In this document: piece after piece, positions 9,594-15,504 of the stretch
Position numbering within the stretch: the first letter of the stretch is position 1
Layout of the letters: every line of letters starts with the position of its first letter
Source of the DNA: Oscillospiraceae bacterium
GTDB taxonomy: Bacteria > Bacillota > Clostridia > Oscillospirales > Ruminococcaceae
Direction: 5' to 3'
Length of the DNA stretch: 64,000 nt
Assembly (NCBI GenBank): GCA_025757845.1
Contig: CP107211.1
Span: forward strand, 930,001 to 994,000
Notes under the pieces: model-generated
What the model was told of the DNA's origin: nothing
Database searches by the model: none
What the model saw: only the letters and a program-made list of their open reading frames with translations
Translations under genes and position numbers: made by a program

Positions 9594-9915
9594 CTCTCCT
9601 CACAGAAATCCTCTGGGTTTGTCCGCCGTTAAGGCTGCTGCCGCAGGCTCCGCACCGGGAAGCAGACGGCATTTCTGCATAATATCCCAATTGATTATAG
9701 CGCTGCAAACCCCACCTTGCAAGCGGTTTTATCGGTTTGATACGGCCAAAAACGCTGCCGGCGGGGCGCTGTGCCCGCAGCCCGCACCGGCGCGGCATGG
9801 CTCTGCCTGCCGGAACATGCCTGCTGCTGCACAGCCCGGGAAACGAACCGTTGAACGAACAGGAAAAAAGTGCTCACGCTGCCCGACGCTTCCCATCCGA
9901 GAACACGAGTGGATA
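9594..9915. other. Intergenic region without a supported gene
   Basis: Divergent spacer between the sensor kinase and the tRNA pair. No coding frame with a good ribosome site is seen. GC-rich repeats occur near 9760-9840 but no clear hairpin with a T run. It must hold the kinase promoter, which was not resolved. Confidence 0.5.
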
Positions 9916-9944
9916 TTGACAATTTGCGTGGTTTCTGCTATCCT
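9916..9944 (+). promoter_or_regulatory. Promoter for tRNA-Thr
   Basis: TTGACA and TATCCT separated by exactly 17 bp, ending 74 bp before the tRNA. Confidence 0.75.
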
Positions 9945-10017
9945 ATAAACCAGTGATTTGTCACAGGCGGAAGGCATTATCAATCGGCAGACCGCCCTCC
10001 GGAAAACAATAAAATAA

Positions 10018-10092
10018 GCTGGTGTGGCGCAATGGCAGCGCAACTGATTTGTAATCAGTGGGTTGCAGGTTCAACTCCTGTCACCAGCTCCA
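10018..10092 (+). tRNA. tRNA-Thr (anticodon TGT), CCA encoded
   Basis: Full cloverleaf: acceptor GCTGGTG/CACCAGC, anticodon loop TTTGTAA on stem ACTGA/TCAGT, T-arm GCAGG-TTCAACT-CCTGT, discriminator T and encoded CCA. Confidence 0.95.
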
Positions 10093-10095
10093 AGA

Positions 10096-10133
10096 AAAAC
10101 CGCTCGGGAACATTGATTTCCGGGCGGTTTTTC
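10096..10133 (+). terminator. Terminator after tRNA-Thr
   Basis: AACCGCTCGGGAA and TTTCCGGGCGGTT form a GC-rich stem followed by five T. Confidence 0.8.
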
Positions 10134-10194
10134 CATGGGGCGAGTTTGTTGGAGAGATTGGTGCAGAAATTGCGATAAAATCTGTTGCAGATGG

Positions 10195-10223
10195 TTGACA
10201 AACTGCTTTGCGCGTGGTAATAT
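10195..10223 (+). promoter_or_regulatory. Promoter for tRNA-Tyr
   Basis: TTGACA and TAATAT with 17 bp between, ending 37 bp before the tRNA. Confidence 0.75.
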
Positions 10224-10259
10224 ATACAGGCAGTCCGCGCGGCGGACACAAAAGAATAT

Positions 10260-10344
10260 GGGCGTGTTCCCGAGTGGCCAATGGGGACAGACTGTAAATC
10301 TGCTGCTTTCAGCTTCGGTGGTTCGAATCCACCCGCGCCCACCA
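10260..10344 (+). tRNA. tRNA-Tyr (anticodon GTA), prophage integration site
   Basis: Class II tRNA with a long variable arm. Acceptor GGGCGTG/CGCGCCC, anticodon loop CTGTAAA, T-arm GGTGG-TTCGAAT-CCACC, discriminator A, encoded CCA. Its last 20-25 bases recur at 43277 and 51781, so phages integrate here and restore the tRNA 3' end. Confidence 0.95.
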
Positions 10345-10345
10345 A
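10321..10345 (+). repeat. attL core of the complete prophage (tRNA-Tyr 3' end)
   Basis: These 25 bases run from the tRNA T-loop through CCA plus one A. They are identical to 43277-43301, and the flanking bases differ on both sides. That is the pattern of a tyrosine-integrase core duplicated by integration. Confidence 0.88.
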
Positions 10346-10350
10346 GAAAT

Positions 10351-10384
10351 AGCACCTAGAAACGTAAGTTTCCGGGTGCTTTTC
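10351..10384 (+). terminator. Terminator after tRNA-Tyr, on the phage side of attL
   Basis: AGCACCTAGAAAC pairs with GTTTCCGGGTGCT, then four T. The same sequence follows the third att-like copy at 51806-51839. A different terminator follows attR at 43309. This hairpin therefore probably travels with the phage and replaces the host terminator. Confidence 0.8.
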
Positions 10385-10393
10385 GTTTGCTCA

Positions 10394-10416
10394 AACCCAC
10401 TTTGCAACCCACTTTT
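10394..10416 (+). repeat. Integrase arm-type repeats near attL
   Basis: Two tandem AACCCACTTT units, 12 bp apart, in a 23-bp block identical to 43143-43165 just after the integrase stop. A pair at both prophage ends, same orientation, fits arm-binding sites of a tyrosine integrase. Confidence 0.65.
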
Positions 10417-10430
10417 TGGGCTAAGGCGAT

Positions 10431-10781
10431 TTACACCCCTCTCACCATCCCATTATACAGCAGCTCCAGAAACTGCACGGCACTGGGGCAGCCGGTCAGC
10501 GGGTAGCCAGCCAGATGCTGCACCTGCGCGGGGCTGGTGGCCCATGCGGTCTGTGCGGCACGACGAATCATGCTCTGAATGGCAGTCCAGTCGCAGCAAT
10601 GGCGGTCTGCAAGGGGCTCGTAGATCTCCTTCTGGGCGGCTTCCAGTCGGTCCTCCTGCTCGCAGATCAGCCGGAGCGCCTCGCTCAGAGTGTGGTAAGC
10701 CCGCATATTGCGGGTGATGCCCAGCGGGCGCAGCACCCCGTCCACCTGTGCGGCAAAGTCGGTCATATCATAAGTGGTCAT
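10431..10781 (-). CDS. Phage protein resembling the Spo0A C-terminal DNA-binding domain
   Basis: 116 residues. The run LGITRNMRAYHTLSEALRL, then EIYEPLADRHCCDWTAIQSM, then IRRAAQTAWATS, follows the order of conserved blocks in the Spo0A effector domain (LGxP..KGYxYLRxAI, LYPxIAxxxxTTxxxVERAIRHAIExAW). There is no receiver domain. It is the gene nearest attL, beyond a terminator, so it has its own transcription unit. GGAAGGAAG precedes the start. A role as a small phage transcription factor is inference; the family resemblance was judged by eye. Confidence 0.65.
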   Translation of the reverse strand: MTTYDMTDFAAQVDGVLRPLGITRNMRAYHTLSEALRLICEQEDRLEAAQKEIYEPLADRHCCDWTAIQSMIRRAAQTAWATSPAQVQHLAGYPLTGCPSAVQFLELLYNGMVRGV

Positions 10782-10823
10782 TTTTTACACTTCCTTCCGG
10801 TACAACTCTAGCTGGAAAATGCC

Positions 10824-10875
10824 GGAAATGCGCTGAAAGTGTTGCAATATGTCGCAACATGTCGGAATGCGCTGC
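10824..10875. promoter_or_regulatory. Operator-like region upstream of the Spo0A-C-like gene
   Basis: A palindrome TGTTGC-8nt-GCAACA (10840-10859) is framed by direct repeats of GGAA(A)TGCGCTG at 10824-10835 and 10864-10874. It lies within 100 bp of the minus-strand start at 10781. No clear -10 was found. Confidence 0.5.
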
Positions 10876-10879
10876 AAAA

Positions 10880-10924
10880 AAAACAGCCCCGAGGAACCGT
10901 CAGGCTCCCCGGGGCTGCTGCGAT
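10880..10924 (-). terminator. Terminator ending the lysis operon
   Basis: On the minus strand CAGCCCCGGGGA pairs with TCCTCGGGGCTG, followed by eight T. It closes the late operon after the first holin gene and isolates the Spo0A-C-like gene. Confidence 0.85.
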
Positions 10925-10953
10925 ACTATGATTTTGTTGGCACTACAGAAACA

Positions 10954-11334
10954 TCACATATAGGTCTTCTGGCTGCGCACCTGCGCTTCGATCATCGGCT
11001 TCAGGTAGCTGTCGAGGTCGCCAAAGGTTTCCTTGATGAACGTGATGGTCTCCTGCGTCAGGGCTTTCTTCGCTGCGGTCAGTGCGCGGTTGTAGGCAAT
11101 GCGCTGCGCGTCCTCGTCGAACTTGTCCTGTTCCTTCAGGGCATCAACGTAGGTCTGGTTGACATACTGGACAGCATTGAACACCGCGTTGGCGGCATTC
11201 TGGAGACAGGTCTGCGCAAACTTGTTGTTGATGTAGCCGTTTGCAATGCTGACACCCTTGTTCAGGCCCCAGCCAAAGATAACTGTCATTGCGGGGATGC
11301 AGGCAGTAAGAGCGACTTTCAGAAATTCATTCAT
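10954..11334 (-). CDS. Phage holin-like protein (LL-H type)
   Basis: 126 residues. One N-terminal transmembrane helix (about 8-28, containing ACIPAMTVIFGWGL) is followed by a long charged amphipathic region, matching the layout of LL-H-type holins. AGAAAGG lies before the start at 11334. It neighbours a second holin and the endolysin, which supports a lysis role. Confidence 0.65.
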   Translation of the reverse strand: MNEFLKVALTACIPAMTVIFGWGLNKGVSIANGYINNKFAQTCLQNAANAVFNAVQYVNQTYVDALKEQDKFDEDAQRIAYNRALTAAKKALTQETITFIKETFGDLDSYLKPMIEAQVRSQKTYM

Positions 11335-11340
11335 AAGAGC

Positions 11341-11766
11341 TTATCCTTTCTGCTCGGTTTCCGAGCGCTGCTTTAAAATGTCCACAGCCTTGGTGAGCGC
11401 TGCCGGAATCGGCAGTCCCATCAAGCCCGCGTTTTCAATGATGGAAATGGTCTCGTTACAGATAAAGCCGATCACAACGGCATCCCGCACAAAGGTGGAA
11501 CCCATCACGGCATCCAGCCTGCAGGCCACCAGCACGATCAGCAGAGTTTCGCCCTTGCGGCACAGGCCCTTCCAGCCTGCGCGGCTTTCCAGTGTCCCGG
11601 TCTTGGTTTTGGGCGATGCGTGAAACACACCGGCCACAATCAGACCGGTGATGTAGTCGACGGCCATAAAGATCACCAGCGTTTGCAGGGCGGCATCCCA
11701 GCCGCCAAAAAGACCAGCGATCACGCCGCCGATCGCGCCGATCGCCATGCAAAAATAATCTTTCAT
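11341..11766 (-). CDS. Phage holin, toxin-secretion/phage-lysis family
   Basis: Start at the ATG at 11766 with GAGGTGGGG upstream. 141 residues with three hydrophobic segments (about 5-22, 27-47, 82-105) and the block DYITGLIVAGVFH typical of holin family 4. It forms membrane lesions that release or activate the endolysin. Two different holin genes in a row suggest a holin pair or a holin/antiholin arrangement. Confidence 0.82.
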   Translation of the reverse strand: MKDYFCMAIGAIGGVIAGLFGGWDAALQTLVIFMAVDYITGLIVAGVFHASPKTKTGTLESRAGWKGLCRKGETLLIVLVACRLDAVMGSTFVRDAVVIGFICNETISIIENAGLMGLPIPAALTKAVDILKQRSETEQKG

Positions 11767-11779
11767 GCGCCACCCCACC

Positions 11780-12193
11780 TCACTGCGTCCAGCGGCTTTT
11801 GTTAGGCCGGGTGTCCACATGCACCCAGCCCTTGGCGCGTCCGGCCTTGACCGGGTAGCGGCCCACGCCGCCCCAGTCCGGCATCAGGCTCTCGGCGTAG
11901 GCGGCCACGGCCTCCACGGTGGTGTCCGCCACCTGGATGTCCGCCGCCTTGCCCAGCAGGTGCTGGCTGGATTTGGAGCCGCCGACGGCGGTGTTGTGGG
12001 TTCCGGTGCGGTAGCCGCTGGTGATGGTCACGGGCTTGCCAAAGTGCTCCCGGATGGCCTGCAGTAGCACCACGAGGGTCTGGTCGATCATGATAGCGTC
12101 GCTGCCGTCGCGGCACCGGAACTCCCGCACCTTAAAGGCCGGGGACAGCTGTTTAGCGCCGTCTTTGGCCAAGGAATACTCTTTGATTGCCAT
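11780..12193 (-). CDS. Phage endolysin, M15 family D,D- or L,D-carboxypeptidase-like
   Basis: 137 residues with the M15A zinc signature: TSGYRTGTHNTAVGG, then SSQHLLGKAADIQV (His and Asp ligands) and GWVHVDTRP (third ligand). It is a single catalytic domain with no wall-binding repeats. It cuts peptide bonds in the host wall at the end of infection. It lies upstream of the two holin genes in the same unit. Confidence 0.88.
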   Translation of the reverse strand: MAIKEYSLAKDGAKQLSPAFKVREFRCRDGSDAIMIDQTLVVLLQAIREHFGKPVTITSGYRTGTHNTAVGGSKSSQHLLGKAADIQVADTTVEAVAAYAESLMPDWGGVGRYPVKAGRAKGWVHVDTRPNKSRWTQ

Positions 12194-12197
12194 AGGC

Positions 12198-12359
12198 TCA
12201 CTCCTCGCTCTTATTGCCGGTCTTTTCGGCCAGCAGCTCGGTCAGTTCTTTGTACTCGGCCTCGGTGATGCGGCCGAGGGCGTAAAAAACATCAATTTTT
12301 TCCGCAAGGCCAGCGGTCTGGCCGCGCTCGATCAGGCGTTTACAGATACGATACAACAT
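12198..12359 (-). CDS. Small XkdX-like phage protein (53 aa)
   Basis: ATG at 12359 preceded by GGAGGTAAACC; TGA at 12198. Sequence begins MLYRICKRLIERGQ and has the ITEAEYKELTELL stretch seen in short XkdX-like proteins located between tail-fibre and lysis genes. Function unknown. Confidence 0.65.
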   Translation of the reverse strand: MLYRICKRLIERGQTAGLAEKIDVFYALGRITEAEYKELTELLAEKTGNKSEE

Positions 12360-12371
12360 AGGTTTACCTCC

Positions 12372-13610
12372 TTATGTGGTGGTGTCAGTGGTGGTGTCGT
12401 CGGTCAGCCCCAGCTCCAGCATGGCGACGCGGTACTCCTGATCTACCGCCAGGGCGTCCGTGTCCGCCTGCGCGGCCTGCGTCTCGGTCAGCAGCTCGGC
12501 CAGGGTGGGGTAGTGGTAGCCGGAGAGCCAGATGTCTACGGTGTAGCCGCCGGTATTTATGTCCGACCCTGCTAATTCAAAGTGCAGGGTCCCGTCCGGT
12601 CGGAAAGTCGTGTTGGATGCAAAGATTCCATCGCCCTTGCCGAAGTTGTGGTTGACCGTGCCGCCTTTTGCGATGTCTACTTCTTCACCGTATGTTCGGC
12701 CACTGTCGTTGTACCTCGACTTAACGTGCACATAGTCAAGGCCGTCTGGCATTTTGATGTCGTAGGAACGCCACCTTTTTCCGGTTTCCACGTGGTGGTT
12801 CCACACCAGCCGGGGCTCCGACTTTACCGCCACACTGGCCGCGATGGTGTCATACAGCGTCTTGCCGCTCAGGGTGCCGTCCGCAGCGATGTCCAGATAG
12901 TCGCCCACCTTCACGCCGCCCAGCGTGCTGACTGTAGCAGCGGGCAGGCTGTACGGCGTGCCGAATTTCGCGTCCGCCTCTGCCTTGGTATAAAAGCTCC
13001 CGCTCTCCACGCCCGCGATGGCGGCGTCCAGGGCGTCGAGTTTGGTGTGCAGCTCAGTGGACAGCTGGGTCATTATGGCCAGCGCTTGCGCCTGCAGCTG
13101 GGCCGTGGGGATGCCCTTGACCCCGTCCCGCATGACGCCGCACACGTCCTCGTCCGCGCGGGTGTCGGTGATGTCGGCGGCGGTGACCTCGGTGCTGCCC
13201 GCCGGGCGGCGGATGTCGGCCAGGCACAGGTCGTACACCAGTGCGGTGCGGGTGATCTCCGGGGCCGTGGGGCTGGCGCTGTCCGGGGTGCCGGTCAGCA
13301 CGGTCAGGCTGGTCTTTTTGGCGGCTGCGTCGTACCGCAGCACCAGCCGGTCGATGCGGCTGCGCACAGTGTCGGCGGCGGTCAGGGTGACCGTCTCCGG
13401 CTGCTCCAGGATGATGCTGCGGCCCCGGAACCGGGCCGGACGCACCCATGCCTGCCCGGCGCTGACGGTCACGGTCAGGTCGCCGTTTGCGGTCACGGCA
13501 AAGTCCTCGTCTGCGCTGTATACGCCGCTCAGGCGGGTGCTGAGGTACCCGGAAGCGTCGTCGGCGTCGTAGGTGATGCCGTTTTCCGGGTAGGTGATGA
13601 TATCGGCCAT
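12372..13610 (-). CDS. Phage baseplate/tail fibre protein, probable receptor binding
   Basis: 412 residues. The N-terminal 130 residues contain a beta-rich block (YLSTRLSGVYSADEDFAV, AGQAWVRPARF) like baseplate upper proteins. A central helix carries FYTKAEADAKFG, and the C-terminal third is beta-rich and Gly/Asp-rich, ending in a Thr/Asp tail. Position between the tail-tip genes and lysis genes fits a host-recognition protein. Specific receptor unknown. Confidence 0.7.
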   Translation of the reverse strand: MADIITYPENGITYDADDASGYLSTRLSGVYSADEDFAVTANGDLTVTVSAGQAWVRPARFRGRSIILEQPETVTLTAADTVRSRIDRLVLRYDAAAKKTSLTVLTGTPDSASPTAPEITRTALVYDLCLADIRRPAGSTEVTAADITDTRADEDVCGVMRDGVKGIPTAQLQAQALAIMTQLSTELHTKLDALDAAIAGVESGSFYTKAEADAKFGTPYSLPAATVSTLGGVKVGDYLDIAADGTLSGKTLYDTIAASVAVKSEPRLVWNHHVETGKRWRSYDIKMPDGLDYVHVKSRYNDSGRTYGEEVDIAKGGTVNHNFGKGDGIFASNTTFRPDGTLHFELAGSDINTGGYTVDIWLSGYHYPTLAELLTETQAAQADTDALAVDQEYRVAMLELGLTDDTTTDTTT

Positions 13611-13620
13611 AAGCCCTCCT

Positions 13621-14634
13621 TTACGTCTTGTGCCAGCTCGGTGTGCCCAGCCGGATGGTCCGGGTGGTGCCGCTGGACTGGCTCTCGGTGATGATGTCGG
13701 CCACCCGCACCATGGCGGTGTAGCCCAGCTGGGGCAGGCTGACGCTCAGCACGTCGCCCACGGCCAGCGTGTCATCGTCCACGTCAAACTCGATGCTGCC
13801 GGTGCGCAGCTGGGCCAGCAGTTTCTGCCCGCCCCGGTCGGCCAGCTTGTCGAGATACGATTGGCTGGCGGTGGTCTCGCCCTTTTCTTTGTCGGGCTGG
13901 ATGTCGCGGGCGTCGATGTAGATCTCCCGCCGGTCGGCTCCGGTGCTGTCTACATCGCCTACCCAGCAGGTGGCCCGCTGGCTGCCCTCACCGGCCCCCT
14001 GCACAAGGGCCACGTTGGCGTAATCGGTATCGGCAAAGGACCAGCCCGCGTTGAGCAGATTGCCCCACTTGGGGCTGTACCGGTTGTTGGGGTCGAAGGT
14101 GGGCCGGAAGCACTCGAACAGCAGCTTTTCGCTGCTGCCGGTGCCGCTCAGGATGACCCGGAAACCCAGATCACAGGCCTGCCCGATGGTCTGGCAGTAG
14201 TCGAACACGCTGCCGCCAGAAGTCTGCTTGTCGAACACGGTGTCGAAGCCGTACTCGGTGCCCAGCTCCAGGCGCGGCCACGGCTTTGCCGCCGCCACAA
14301 GGCTGCGCATGGCCTGCTCGGCGTTCTGCCCCTTGATGGGTGCAGCGGAAACCCTTTTTGTCAGGATCCAGGTGGCCGGGTAGCCGCTCACCACGAGGTT
14401 TGCGTCCTCGTTCTGGTTGGCCCTGCCGCAGATCCGCATCGGGATGCGGGGCGTCTCGTCGCTGCGCACCAGCCACCGGCCCTCCTGCAAAAGCTGTAGG
14501 TTCTCGGTGGTCGGCCTTACCTCAAGAGTAAAGCCGCCCTCGGAGTAATAGGGGCTGTCCCAGTAGAGGGACACCCACACGTCCACCCAGCCCACACGGG
14601 CAAGGGTGTCGGCGTCCAGAACGTCCAGTCTCAT
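13621..14634 (-). CDS. Siphovirus tail-tip protein (ReqiPepy6 Gp37-like)
   Basis: 337 residues. Starts MRLDVLDADTLARVGWVDVW and carries WDSPYYSEGGFTLEV, the N-terminal pattern of Gp37-like tail-tip proteins. It overlaps the preceding distal tail gene by four bases (ATGA). It probably builds the baseplate hub below the tape measure. Confidence 0.75.
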   Translation of the reverse strand: MRLDVLDADTLARVGWVDVWVSLYWDSPYYSEGGFTLEVRPTTENLQLLQEGRWLVRSDETPRIPMRICGRANQNEDANLVVSGYPATWILTKRVSAAPIKGQNAEQAMRSLVAAAKPWPRLELGTEYGFDTVFDKQTSGGSVFDYCQTIGQACDLGFRVILSGTGSSEKLLFECFRPTFDPNNRYSPKWGNLLNAGWSFADTDYANVALVQGAGEGSQRATCWVGDVDSTGADRREIYIDARDIQPDKEKGETTASQSYLDKLADRGGQKLLAQLRTGSIEFDVDDDTLAVGDVLSVSLPQLGYTAMVRVADIITESQSSGTTRTIRLGTPSWHKT

Positions 14635-15491
14635 AGCGGTTCGGGCAGGATGCCCGCCTCCATCGGGTAAAAGCTCACGGATGCCTGCAAATAGGCCGCG
14701 CCGCTGTCGGCCTGCATGGACAAAATGTTGTCACCGGGCTGCAGTTCGGTCAGGGTGCTGTCCTCGTCCAGCGCGGAAAAACAATTTTTGGTCTTGCCCT
14801 CCCGCGTCAGGGTGCAGGCCAGCCGGTCGGTGGTGCTGCGGTAGATCTCCAGCCTGTCGCCGTCCTGTAAGGTCAGGTCAAAGCCGATGAACGCCCCGTC
14901 TCTGAGATCCACCACCCTGGGATGCACCACCGGCATGGAGCAACGGAGCGTAGCGGTGAAGGGCACCGGCAGGCTGCCGGGGTTGCGCAGCACTGCCGCC
15001 TCGCCGTCCTGCCGGATGCCGTAGGTGTGGGAATCGTAGCAGACCGGGAATGTAAACGCGGGCTGGTAGCCGCCCAGCACGCGGGCTGTGGCGGTCAGGC
15101 CGTACCAGTAGGGCTTGGGGCTGTACAGCATCAGCTCACAGCGCGGCTCGGTGTAACTGGAAAAGTAGGGCGTTTTCTGCACCACGAAGCGGGTGAAGTA
15201 GGCGTCCCCGAAGTACATCGTGCCGGTGGTGTAATAGGGCAGCTTGCGGGCGAAATTGCGGGCAGTGTCGAGGGCGCGGTTGCCCCAGAACACGACGCTC
15301 AGGGTGCGGGACACGCCTGCCACGCTCTGCCGCTCGACCGTGGTGCCGGTCTGGTTGATGCCCTGCGCGGTCTGGATATCCACATCCACGCCGTTCAGCG
15401 GGTCGAGGTTGTAGGGCGCGTTGTAGTCCCAGCCCAGATGCAGGACGGCACCGGCGTCTGTGACCAGCTTTAAGTGATCCTTAAAAAGCAT
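14631..15491 (-). CDS. Phage distal tail protein
   Basis: Start at the ATG at 15491 with AAAGGAGGAC upstream. 286 residues. Contains GVDVDIQTAQGINQTGTTVE and LSVVFWGN, features of the Sipho_tail/Dit N-terminus, and a jelly-roll-like C-terminal half. Its place between tape measure and the Gp37-like gene is the standard location. Confidence 0.78.
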   Translation of the reverse strand: MLFKDHLKLVTDAGAVLHLGWDYNAPYNLDPLNGVDVDIQTAQGINQTGTTVERQSVAGVSRTLSVVFWGNRALDTARNFARKLPYYTTGTMYFGDAYFTRFVVQKTPYFSSYTEPRCELMLYSPKPYWYGLTATARVLGGYQPAFTFPVCYDSHTYGIRQDGEAAVLRNPGSLPVPFTATLRCSMPVVHPRVVDLRDGAFIGFDLTLQDGDRLEIYRSTTDRLACTLTREGKTKNCFSALDEDSTLTELQPGDNILSMQADSGAAYLQASVSFYPMEAGILPEPL

Positions 15492-15504
15492 TGGCGTCCT
15501 CCTT

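Noticed and set aside
10055..10355. Overlapping minus-strand open frames across the tRNA-Thr and tRNA-Tyr genes
   Set aside because: They are the reverse complement of two clear tRNA genes and a terminator. Such frames are a frequent false gene call at tRNA loci.
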